A DNA stretch of 24,307 nt. It comes from Nitrospiraceae bacterium (GTDB lineage: Bacteria > Nitrospirota_A > Leptospirillia > Leptospirillales > Leptospirillaceae). The translations under genes and the position numbers were made by a program. Below are positions 15,324 to 22,342 of this stretch, piece by piece. Where the stretch lies: contig JAPTWQ010000042.1 of the NCBI GenBank assembly GCA_028064945.1, forward strand, positions 1 through 24,307, read 5' to 3'. Every line of letters starts with the position of its first letter. Position 1 is the stretch's first letter. The notes under the pieces were generated by a model. That model had not been told where the DNA came from. It made no database searches and worked only from the letters and a program-made list of their open reading frames with translations.

Positions 15324-16117
15324 TAGTTCCCTCCGTTCATCATTGGTCTAACCGCCATGGCTTCCGGCGTTCTCGAAAACATGCCCGGGTGCCTCTGAAT
15401 CATCCGGTTGTTTTGTTGCTGTCCCTCCCAATGCAACATTCTGGACAGATCCCGATTGAGATTGATCTCTTTTTCGAGCATGGAGGATCTCGTTCGCTGC
15501 ATGCCAATCATCCGGAACCTAATCCGGATTTGCGATGGGCCCACGGAATTTGTCGAGGCGTTCTGAAAGTGCGCTGTCTCTCCTTCTTTCCTGACCCAGA
15601 TGGCCATGACGTATCCGTGATACTTCCTTAATATGTTTTGAATGACCGGCGTCATCACAATGTCTTCCGTGATAGGGCCCTTCATCGACAATTCCCAATC
15701 GGATTTCCAGAGATCCGAGCCCGGGATCGGATCGATCAGATCCCGGATCGACATCGTCTGTTTCTGTGTCATGGCCCTGATCTTGATCGGAATGTTCTTC
15801 GATCGGATCTCCGAGAGCGCAAAAAGCATCCCGACGATGTTTTCGTCGATCGGGCCGACCGCATTCATTTTGATATCCCGTTTTTTGGCTTCCTTTTTCA
15901 GCGTGGCCACCACTTTCTTCTTTTGGGTGATATCGAAGGCGACCACTTGATTCTTCTTCTTGATCGTGACCGATGTGGCCAGCCGCAAGCCCGAGACAAC
16001 AAAAATAATCACGGCGGCCCCGCCGGCTCCGGCGACGATCACTTTCCAGAGCGGGATTTTCCCGGACCCCAGAAGATCCATGAGTTGTGTCTTCAGCGCA
16101 GCCACTTTTTCCTTCAT
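15323..16117 (-). CDS. Inner-membrane pilus assembly protein (PilM/PilO/GspM-like), 264 aa
   Basis: A short cytoplasmic N-terminus, one transmembrane helix (about residues 22-45, IPLWKVIVAGAGGAAVIIFV) and a periplasmic domain of ~210 residues. After a VAFDITQKKKVV strand/helix it continues with mixed alpha/beta segments and an Arg/Met-rich end. The bitopic layout and position between the 450-aa protein and the PilP-like gene fit the alignment-complex proteins (PilO/GspM type), although I see no diagnostic motif. The ATG at 16117 overlaps the iscB stop codon (ATGA) and has no ribosome site of its own. The bases before it are the end of the IscB element, so its translation now probably depends on iscB translation. 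A longer open frame to 16525 is antisense-like sequence over iscB and is rejected. Confidence 0.75.
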   Translation of the reverse strand: MKEKVAALKTQLMDLLGSGKIPLWKVIVAGAGGAAVIIFVVSGLRLATSVTIKKKNQVVAFDITQKKKVVATLKKEAKKRDIKMNAVGPIDENIVGMLFALSEIRSKNIPIKIRAMTQKQTMSIRDLIDPIPGSDLWKSDWELSMKGPITEDIVMTPVIQNILRKYHGYVMAIWVRKEGETAHFQNASTNSVGPSQIRIRFRMIGMQRTRSSMLEKEINLNRDLSRMLHWEGQQQNNRMIQRHPGMFSRTPEAMAVRPMMNGGN

Positions 16118-17478
16118 CCAATTGCGCGGGGACCCCCGGCATTCATGCCGGGGAGGGATAGCGCCGCTCCCGCTTCTCCTTTCTGTGCCATCTGTGAATA
16201 TCCGTACCCGTCGGCCCGCTGGAGAAGCCGACAGTGCTTGTGGGAGATCCCCTGGACCACGCCGGATCCTGTCCGGACGTTGAAGCTCCCGGAGGAGCGG
16301 ACGGCGACGCGACCGACATGGGTTCCGGCCTTCTTCCCGGAGGGCACCGTGGCCCGGACGAGATCGCCGGTGGCGAAGCCGAAATGGGTTTTCTTTCGGG
16401 TCAGATACCCTCTCGGAAACCCGGAGGCATCGAGCCGGGTCCTCTGGTAGGCACCCCGTCCGGCGGCCTTGATCGAAAGAACCGGACCCTGCCCCCCGGA
16501 GACCCGGTCCACGATTCCGACGCACACCGCATCGAGGCTATGGGTCTTCGGAAGACCGAGCCGGGTCCGGTTCCACTTGGTCCGTCCTCCGGATCCCGTC
16601 TCGACCGGAAGCCCCGTGGACTTTAACGCCTGGAACAGCGCCCACCGGGTGGCGTTGACGGCCGCCGCGTCCTTCAGAGGGGCCTGGGCCCGGGCCAGGA
16701 CCTTTTTCAGAAGGTCCGGCTTTGCCGAGAGGAACTCCCCGATGGGCCGGTTCCCCTTCTTTTGGTTGCAGGTCCGGCAGGCGAGGGTCAGATTCGAGAC
16801 CCGGTCGGAACCGCCCTGGCTTCGCGGGTGGATGTGGTCGATCTCCAGCGGCACGTTCCCGGTTCCGCAGTAGACGCAGGTCCGACCCCATTTTTCCAGC
16901 AGGTACTCCCGGACCTCGTAGCCGGCCAGGGCTCCCTGCTGGTAGTCGACTCCGGCGATCTCCGGATTGTCGATCTTCTGCATGTCGAACCGGACCAGCT
17001 CCTGGGACAATCCGGAAACGGGAACCAGTCTCCGGAGTCTCTCGACCCAAGAGAGGGTCGTCTCGACCCGGTGCCGCAAGCTCGGAGGCAACCAGCCCTC
17101 CGGTCTCCGCCGGTTGTCGAAGCGGGGTTTCCGGTAGCGGAGATGTCCCCTCCGGCGTCTCCGGAAGGCCCGTCTTTGGTCCAGCTTCTTTTTGATCTGC
17201 GCTCCCCGGTGGTGGATCTCCGCCTGAAAGAGGACGTGGGCGGTTGTCTCCCCGTCCGTCTCTTCTTCCCTGACCACGGCGAGTCCGGTTGTCTTCGATC
17301 CGGGATCGATCTTGACCCGGACGGGCTGCGTCTCGCCTCCGATCCGGTCTTTGAGCCGGATGGTGAACGGAGCGATCTTGTGGACCACCGCCCGTCCCTT
17401 CCGCAAAAGCTCCCGGGCCCGGGCCGGGTGACAGGGCATCAACGGTTTCTTCCGTTTGTCGAGCACGAAAACCTTCAT
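16114..17478 (-). CDS. iscB: IscB RNA-guided nuclease (Cas9 ancestor family), 454 aa
   Basis: RNA-guided DNA endonuclease of the IscB family. Domains in order: PLMP domain (1-~50, with KPLMPCHPARA), RuvC-I with Asp58 (KIDPGSKTTGLA), Arg-rich bridge helix (~96-124), RuvC-II with Glu160 (SQELVRFDMQ), HNH (201-244: zinc pairs C201/C204 and C234/C237, Asp214-His215 and Asn238), RuvC-III with His313 and Asp316 (THSLDA), then a C-terminal domain to ~415. All catalytic residues are present, so the enzyme may be active. The ATG at 17478 has AAAGGAG 7 nt upstream; the frame is open for 61 more codons through the omegaRNA region, which I do not count. The last ~30 residues are translated from the element's right end. 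There is no tnpA nearby. It is co-oriented with the pilus operon. Confidence 0.95.
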   Translation of the reverse strand: MKVFVLDKRKKPLMPCHPARARELLRKGRAVVHKIAPFTIRLKDRIGGETQPVRVKIDPGSKTTGLAVVREEETDGETTAHVLFQAEIHHRGAQIKKKLDQRRAFRRRRRGHLRYRKPRFDNRRRPEGWLPPSLRHRVETTLSWVERLRRLVPVSGLSQELVRFDMQKIDNPEIAGVDYQQGALAGYEVREYLLEKWGRTCVYCGTGNVPLEIDHIHPRSQGGSDRVSNLTLACRTCNQKKGNRPIGEFLSAKPDLLKKVLARAQAPLKDAAAVNATRWALFQALKSTGLPVETGSGGRTKWNRTRLGLPKTHSLDAVCVGIVDRVSGGQGPVLSIKAAGRGAYQRTRLDASGFPRGYLTRKKTHFGFATGDLVRATVPSGKKAGTHVGRVAVRSSGSFNVRTGSGVVQGISHKHCRLLQRADGYGYSQMAQKGEAGAALSLPGMNAGGPRAIG

Positions 17479-17778
17479 GGATTCTCCTTTGAACCTTACG
17501 TTGGACTGGCCTTGCGGCCGTGACGCGCCTCTTGCGAAGCGTCTCCCCTCGGGAATGTTGCCAACCGGCTTCGGGATCGCTCCCTTGCCGCCGACCGTTT
17601 CGTCCTTGCCCTCGCGGTTGTCTGCATCGGCGGCTTCCAGAGTCCGGGACTGAGGAAGCATCCCGGAGTGGGTCTTCTACCTGTTGGCAACGGAGCCGAT
17701 TGGTTACGGCTTTCCCTGGTCAACCCGAGCTTGTCGCACCTCCTTTCAAGCTCCGCCCTTCAGGGCGGGGTGGTTGAC
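16121..17778 (-). mobile_element. IscB-carrying insertion element (ISC type) lacking a transposase gene
   Basis: The left tip is taken as GTCAACC (plus 17772-17778), followed by a CCGCCC-TGAA-GGGCGG hairpin (about 17751-17766). The right end is the perfect CCCCGGCAT/ATGCCGGGG-type hairpin at 16134-16153. The tips are set by comparison with the deletion derivative at 19.3 kb, so they are good to a few bases at most; the right tip lies somewhere in 16118-16133. The element holds iscB and its non-coding leader only. Without a Y1 transposase it would have to be mobilised in trans. Confidence 0.75.
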
Positions 17779-17795
17779 GCTCGTTCGCGGGACAC
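17479..17795 (-). ncRNA. Candidate IscB omegaRNA with 5' guide
   Basis: IscB proteins use an RNA encoded immediately upstream, with a 5' guide copied from DNA flanking the left end. The ~300 nt here have no gene on the - strand and show structured-RNA features: the left-end hairpin; a 9-bp long-range pairing of GTTGCCAAC (plus 17683-17691) with GTTGGCAAC (17557-17565); enclosed by it a CCGGGA/TCCCGG stem (about 17652-17674); then GGGA-GCGA-TCCC with a GNRA tetraloop (17573-17584); and a GACGC/GCGTC stem near 17522-17545. The guide would be about GTGTCCCGCGAACGAGC (17795-17779). Exact ends are unknown. Confidence 0.7.
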
Positions 17796-17852
17796 CCTGG
17801 CACCATGACCAGGGCGGGATAGCACCTCTCCCGCTTTCCTTTCTCTGCTATC
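17779..17852 (-). mobile_element. Solo right end related to the IscB element
   Basis: On the - strand GAGAAAGGAAAGCGGGAGAG, then GTGCTATCCC and a CCCTGG-loop-CCAGGG hairpin (17795-17814) match the iscB right end (AGAAAGGAGAAGCGGGAGCG, then GCGCTATCCC and hairpin). No left end or gene belongs to it. It ends where the IscB left tip begins, so the two are head-to-tail. The remaining bases to 17886 hold nothing I recognise apart from the 3' side of the pilus gene. Confidence 0.7.
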
Positions 17853-17886
17853 GTGGTGAAAAACGATCTCTCGCCAGTCTTGCTCT

Positions 17887-19239
17887 CTAACGGATCAACA
17901 ACGGGGTCTCCGATTCCTGGGCCGATATCTCTCGCTGGAATGTCCCCTTGTAAACAACCGTCGGGTTGATGGGCGAAGCGTTATCCATCAGGACGGGACG
18001 GTTCTTCTCGTCCACTCCGTCCCTTTCAAGCGATGTCTTCGTGAAACGAATCGCCTTCTTGATATCGAGTCCCGTTTCCTCCTGGCCGGACAGAATCCAT
18101 GAGGAATGATCCTGGTGCGTTTCCAGGAAAAATGAACGATTTTTCAGGAGCATGGAGTCCTTGTACAACCGGAGAAGGGCCATGCCGTAGTCGGGAGGAT
18201 GGCTGACCAAATTCTGATAGCGTTTGTCCGTCGCGATCCTGATCATGTTTTTCTGGATCTCTCCCTGCAATTTGAGGTTTTCCGCATACTGATACACGGC
18301 ACTCTTTTTTCCCTCCTCGATCTGTTTTCCAAGCACAACGAGAACGATCATGCCCACCGTCAATATGGCAAGAGTCCACGATGTTTTTTTCAGGCCCTGT
18401 TCTCTGAAGCGTTGCCCCATCAGCATCGGCGGATAGTATTTCTGTTCGAATTTTAGAGCGACGACGGCGTCAACGAGGACGTTTCGGTAAAGTTGCTCGA
18501 TTCTTTCGATGGCGGGTTCGTCCGGGACCTTCTCTTCGTTGAGTTTGTCCACCAGGACGAAAAGAGGGGCGGAGACGGAGGGAGGCTCCAACCCAAAGTT
18601 CTTGCACTTCTCGTCAATATTGGTTTCGATCAGGGCCCGCACGGTATGGCGCCATTTTGTCGCGGAGGCCGCATCGGGCGAGACGTTGATCGTCGCGATC
18701 AGATTCTTGTACATCAGGACAAGAACAACGGTTTCGGCATCTTCCGGGTATATCGGATAGAGGACGACTCCCCCCTCAGGAACGTTTCCCCCAAGCGATG
18801 TCAACACCGAGACGAACGCTTCGGCCAAAAAAGAGCCGGGACACTCTTTCGTTGTCGACTTCCACTCGCCCTGAGTTTCCATCCAGAACATGCCACTGTC
18901 CGTCGGGACGGTTCGTATTTTTTCCGGGAGCAGCTTCCGTTCTGTCGCCAATGTCTTGAGTGCCCGCGAGACCGGGATGATCTTCCCCGACGGAAGCCGT
19001 CTGTCCCGATAGACCGCCGGCATCGTCGACTCGTACACAAGGGTCATGCCACCCGGGAATGAGTTCTCGACGACCGATCTTTTTTTTGTCCGGAGATCGA
19101 CAAGCGTGATGCCGTTCGTCTTGGCTCTCATCGGAATCTTGATGGATGCGGGAACCTTGATCTTTTTTTCCCTGGCAGGAGGAGCGTCTCCTTGCGCGTT
19201 CTTTTTCCTGAAAATGTTTTTTATCGAAAAGATGCCCAT
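17887..19239 (-). CDS. PilO-like bitopic pilus assembly protein, 450 aa
   Basis: A large cytoplasmic N-terminal region (about residues 1-285), a single transmembrane helix (about 287-304, WTLAILTVGMIVLVVLG) and a periplasmic C-terminal region of ~145 residues with a coiled segment just after the membrane. This architecture matches R64 PilO and, more loosely, GspL or fused PilM-PilN: a cytoplasmic domain contacting the ATPase and a periplasmic domain contacting alignment partners. The N-terminal part opens with a Lys-rich leader and beta strands (IKIPMRAKTNGITLVDL). The ATG at 19239 is abutted by AAGG with no spacing, so the ribosome site is poor; the sequence upstream is the tip of a miniature element. 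It is the last gene before the IscB insertion. The PilO assignment rests on size, topology and position. Confidence 0.7.
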   Translation of the reverse strand: MGIFSIKNIFRKKNAQGDAPPAREKKIKVPASIKIPMRAKTNGITLVDLRTKKRSVVENSFPGGMTLVYESTMPAVYRDRRLPSGKIIPVSRALKTLATERKLLPEKIRTVPTDSGMFWMETQGEWKSTTKECPGSFLAEAFVSVLTSLGGNVPEGGVVLYPIYPEDAETVVLVLMYKNLIATINVSPDAASATKWRHTVRALIETNIDEKCKNFGLEPPSVSAPLFVLVDKLNEEKVPDEPAIERIEQLYRNVLVDAVVALKFEQKYYPPMLMGQRFREQGLKKTSWTLAILTVGMIVLVVLGKQIEEGKKSAVYQYAENLKLQGEIQKNMIRIATDKRYQNLVSHPPDYGMALLRLYKDSMLLKNRSFFLETHQDHSSWILSGQEETGLDIKKAIRFTKTSLERDGVDEKNRPVLMDNASPINPTVVYKGTFQREISAQESETPLLIR

Positions 19240-19403
19240 CCTTATTGGCGCAGTGGACTCCGGCGATCAGGCCGGAGCAAAATGCGCCTCTCCTTTCTGC
19301 TGAAGCGTTTTCACGGAAGACCCGATCCGTCGGCCCGCTGGTGGAGCCGACGGTGTCTCGATCTCCCCTCCTTAGGCTCCGCGTTCACGGCGGGGTGGTT
19401 GAC
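19240..19403 (-). mobile_element. Internal-deletion derivative of the IscB element (~160 bp)
   Basis: On the - strand it begins GTCAACCACCCCGCC (from 19403), like the IscB left end, and then jumps to the iscB 3' end: GTCGGCTCCACCAGCGGGCC aligns with GTCGGCTTCTCCAGCGGGCC of iscB (CRLLQRADG codons). It finishes with AGAAAGGAGAGGCGCATT and a CTCCGGC/GCCGGAG hairpin (19258-19277). The entire body of iscB and the omegaRNA scaffold are missing. The hairpin ends 18 nt before the ATG at 19239. Confidence 0.8.
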
Positions 19404-19470
19404 CGTGGAGCATATCCGGAGAGCAGTCGATCCGGACAGTGTTTTATCATGTTTGATGTCATGCCTGTGG

Positions 19471-19500
19471 CTTTTGTCCGATTCCTCTTCTTTTGTCCGA
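19471..19500. repeat. Two direct copies of CTTTTGTCCGA
   Basis: The 11-mer occurs at 19471-19481 and 19490-19500 (19-bp period), just downstream of the coupling-protein stop codon. The purpose is unknown; the remainder of 19404-19512 shows no gene or terminator. Confidence 0.5.
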
Positions 19501-19512
19501 AAAACCACCTTC

Positions 19513-21759
19513 CTATGACTCCTCAATGACGTGACCCTGGACCCATGGATCAAACTCCTGATCCTGGTCCGAAACGTATTTCAGGGGATTGGGCACGTCT
19601 ACCCCGGACGTTTTTTCGCTCTCTTTTTTCTCCGGAACATCGGGTGTTTTTGGCGTGTTTTCCGTTTTTTTCTGCATGGCCGCCAGATTGTTTTTTGCGC
19701 TCTCCGCGCTGTATCCCGCGACGACAGAGCGAATTAAAGTCGCCGTATATTCATCGTTGTCCGTCACCAGACGACGCACTGGCGCTGAGGTTTTCTTCTC
19801 GTTCTCCGCACTGAGGGCGGCCTTGCCCGGGTCCCCTGGAAGGCCCTCCGTCTCTTCCGCCTTCGAGGGCACCAACCCCTGTTTCGGCTCTTCGGCATAG
19901 AAGGAGTCCGATGCTGTCGGATAGGGAACTTCTGTGCGCGAATTCCACTCCGGTTCCTTCCAGTACATGAACTTGTTCACCATGATGGGATATCCTCCCC
20001 CGTAGAGAAGAACCCCCATATTGGCCGGAATGCGACCACATTCGTCCGGCGTGTAGAGTTCCCGCTGGAAGATTTGGGTCGAGACACTCTTCGAATTGTT
20101 GCCGGCCAGGAGGCTGCCGCTTCGTGAATCCATCTTTTTGACGATCGTGGTTTTTCCCATGGACTGCGAGAGAAATTCCTTGGTTTCGTGCGTCTGAGGC
20201 GTGAAATATTCCTGGATGTGGCAGTTCGAAATGACCCCCTGGTTGTCGCCGTAGGCTTTTTTGAGCTGGGGGATATCCTGGACGATCACGAGTACCATGA
20301 TTCCGTATCCGGCGCAGATGGCGAGGGAATCTTCGATGATCTGCATCTTTCCCATCTGCGGAAATTCGTCCAGAAGAAGAAGGATGCGATGGAGGTTCGG
20401 ATTGATGATCTTGCCCTTCTCGTCCTTCTCCAGTGGCGGCATCAACAAGGTGAAGATCTGTCCGATCACGATCCGGAAAAGCGGTTTGAGGATCGGCCAG
20501 TCCTTGACTTCAACCACGAGATAGAGAGAGCAGGGCCCCCGATCGACCCCGTTCCTGTCGCTCACGAGATCGCGGATTCGAAAATCCGACGCTGACGTAT
20601 TTCTGGCAATCGCCGGATTCTTGTACAGCTGGAGGCGGGCCGTCGCTCCTCCGATCGTCGACGTGGAGGTTTCCTGCGCCTGTCCCTGGAGTTTGTCGAA
20701 GACGGATTTGGCAAACCGCAGACTGGCCTCCGAGTCCGTTCCCTGCTTTTTTCTGAGATCGGCTCCCAACTTCTCGCTGAACTTCTTCATGTCCTTCAGA
20801 ATATTTTCGGACTCCAGAAGATAGGCCACACGGTTGAGAGTCTTTTCCTCCTCGTAGTTGATGACGTAGAGGATGGCTGCCGTCACGAGTTCGATGCCCG
20901 ACAGAAAGAAAAAATCATTCTGGTCCGCGTCACCGTCCGGATCCATGATGATTCGGGCGATGACCTGAGTATCCGAAATCTCGTTCATCGTGCCCTTCCT
21001 GATCTCCAGGAGGGGATTGAACCGGGCCGTCCCCTCGCGAGATGATGCCGGAGAGAATTCGAACACGTTCTGTTTGAGGACATTCTTTCGATAGCCCGCC
21101 GAGTTCACATAGTTTTCCCGCTTGAAGTCCAAGACGACGATCGACTCGTTCCAGGTGAGAAGCGTCGGGATGATGACGCCCACGCCCTTTCCCGATCGTG
21201 ACGGCGCGCAGAGAAAAATGTGTGCCGGCCCTCCATAGTAGGCAAACTGGCGTTTTCCGTTTTCCTGGAAGGTTCCGAGAACGACTTTGGGGCCCTTGAT
21301 CTCTTTCTCGGTCAATCCGTACTGATGGATTTCCTTAACGGTGGCAAAGCGCGACGATCCCTGGGTCGTGTCCATCTCCGGGATGGCGACCACCCGCGAC
21401 AAGCCATAGAACATTCCCCCGCCAATTGCCGCCATGATGACGCCTAAAAACACAAGGGAGACGTGAAAACCGTGCGAGATTTCGGCGAGAGCCGGCGGGG
21501 AAAGGTTGGGGTTGGGATGCAGTCCAAATGTCGCATACCACGACAGCAATCCCTTGCCTGTAGGACTGAGAAAGACGGGTTCGGAATAGAAGTAGAAATC
21601 CGGACGTCCGAAGGCCTCCGGACGTCCGAAATAGTTGTAGCAGTGCGTCGAGGCGATCATATCGGCAACGACGAATCCCACCAGAATCGACGGGAAAAAG
21701 ATCCTGTAAAAACGTCTCTTTTTCTGTTCCCTGTAGTGTGCGTCGTTGGCGGTGTCCAC
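19513..21759 (-). CDS. virD4: VirD4/TraG-type conjugative coupling protein, 748 aa
   Basis: Inner-membrane ATPase that links the DNA-relaxase complex to the transfer channel. Two N-terminal transmembrane helices (about 18-36 and 101-122) flank a periplasmic loop. The ATPase follows: the TQGSSRFAT segment (132-140) typical of TraG/VirD4, Walker A APSRSGKGVG (185-194), the VVLDFKRENY segment (208-217) and Walker B ILLLLDEFPQMG (459-470). The last ~130 residues are a polar, Lys/Glu/Pro-rich tail that may bind substrate. The start is GTG at 21759 with AAGG upstream, 10 nt after the PilS stop. Being encoded directly after a pilin and before pilus assembly genes, it strongly suggests that this pilus serves conjugation. 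Confidence 0.93.
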   Translation of the reverse strand: MDTANDAHYREQKKRRFYRIFFPSILVGFVVADMIASTHCYNYFGRPEAFGRPDFYFYSEPVFLSPTGKGLLSWYATFGLHPNPNLSPPALAEISHGFHVSLVFLGVIMAAIGGGMFYGLSRVVAIPEMDTTQGSSRFATVKEIHQYGLTEKEIKGPKVVLGTFQENGKRQFAYYGGPAHIFLCAPSRSGKGVGVIIPTLLTWNESIVVLDFKRENYVNSAGYRKNVLKQNVFEFSPASSREGTARFNPLLEIRKGTMNEISDTQVIARIIMDPDGDADQNDFFFLSGIELVTAAILYVINYEEEKTLNRVAYLLESENILKDMKKFSEKLGADLRKKQGTDSEASLRFAKSVFDKLQGQAQETSTSTIGGATARLQLYKNPAIARNTSASDFRIRDLVSDRNGVDRGPCSLYLVVEVKDWPILKPLFRIVIGQIFTLLMPPLEKDEKGKIINPNLHRILLLLDEFPQMGKMQIIEDSLAICAGYGIMVLVIVQDIPQLKKAYGDNQGVISNCHIQEYFTPQTHETKEFLSQSMGKTTIVKKMDSRSGSLLAGNNSKSVSTQIFQRELYTPDECGRIPANMGVLLYGGGYPIMVNKFMYWKEPEWNSRTEVPYPTASDSFYAEEPKQGLVPSKAEETEGLPGDPGKAALSAENEKKTSAPVRRLVTDNDEYTATLIRSVVAGYSAESAKNNLAAMQKKTENTPKTPDVPEKKESEKTSGVDVPNPLKYVSDQDQEFDPWVQGHVIEES

Positions 21760-21769
21760 GGCCCCGACC

Positions 21770-22267
21770 TTACTCCGTCGTCAGCGTCAGCGTCGATCCC
21801 GAGCACGAGGCCAGGATATCCGCTCCATAGCTCGACGCCAGATTGGTGCAAACATCGGTCGGGAGACCGGATTCGACAACAGAAAACATCTGGTAATTTC
21901 CGGTGACAGGATTGGTGATGATGCCCCGTCCGCCGAAATCGTTGCCCACTCCTGCCCCTCCGACCCCATACGTATTGGGGAGTAGGGCATACGCAGAGCT
22001 GTAGACGTTCGATCCGTAGGCTCCGATTCCATAATAGGGACCCAACGGATTTCCTGAATTGCTCTGTCCGTAGGCATGCCCGACGCTAATGAGGCCATCG
22101 ATCTGCGTCCGGAGCGCCGCCGTCTTTCCGTTGTGCATGATGGCCGGGAGATAGTGAACGGCGGCGGCCACCAGAATGGCCAGGATGGCCAGGTACACGC
22201 CCAGCTGAACGAGAATGTCGCCCCGATCATTCAGGCGTTTCGTGATTTCTTGTTTCTTGCGAAGCAT
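21770..22267 (-). CDS. pilS: PilS-type major prepilin of the thin pilus, 165 aa
   Basis: The leader is MLRKKQEITKRLNDRG with predicted cleavage after Gly16, followed by a 25-residue hydrophobic helix (DILVQLGVYLAILAILVAAA). The globular domain is Gly/Tyr/Asn-rich and ends with a SGLPTDVCTNLASS segment and a second Cys (about 14 residues later), the C-terminal disulfide pattern of PilS-family type IVb pilins. Position +5 of the mature protein is Gln instead of the common Glu. The ATG at 22267 has AAAGGA 6 nt upstream; the frame extends 12 codons further but over the palindrome and without a ribosome site. It is encoded apart from the peptidase and platform genes, before the coupling protein. 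The identical NDRGD site occurs in the second prepilin. Confidence 0.85.
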   Translation of the reverse strand: MLRKKQEITKRLNDRGDILVQLGVYLAILAILVAAAVHYLPAIMHNGKTAALRTQIDGLISVGHAYGQSNSGNPLGPYYGIGAYGSNVYSSAYALLPNTYGVGGAGVGNDFGGRGIITNPVTGNYQMFSVVESGLPTDVCTNLASSYGADILASCSGSTLTLTTE

Positions 22268-22291
22268 GTCGATTCCTTTCGTTTGACAAAT

Positions 22292-22321
22292 GTGTCCGGA
22301 CACGGGAGTGACACCACTCCC
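22292..22321. promoter_or_regulatory. Adjacent palindromes upstream of pilS
   Basis: A perfect 12-bp palindrome GTGTCCGGACAC (22292-22303) is directly next to a perfect 7-bp stem with 4-nt loop, GGGAGTG-ACAC-CACTCCC (22304-22321). They lie 25-54 nt before the pilS ATG and just after the helicase stop. No U-run follows on the - strand, so it is not a standard terminator; an operator or mRNA leader structure is possible. Confidence 0.4.
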
Positions 22322-22342
22322 TCATTTTTGCGCAGAAAAATT

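Noticed and set aside
16118..16525. Extended 400-aa form of the inner-membrane assembly protein
   Set aside because: The added 136 residues are an out-of-frame reading of iscB and of the element end. The membrane-anchor N-terminus begins at 16117.
16762..17523. 253-codon + strand frame
   Set aside because: Antisense of iscB, whose own frame has all catalytic motifs.
17479..17661. N-terminal extension of iscB by 61 codons
   Set aside because: The PLMP domain starts at the ATG at 17478 with a good ribosome site. The extension reads through the predicted omegaRNA and resembles no IscB N-terminus.
22304..22321. Hairpin after the helicase gene as a Rho-independent terminator
   Set aside because: The stem is perfect but no U-run follows on the - strand, so I list it only as a possible regulatory structure.
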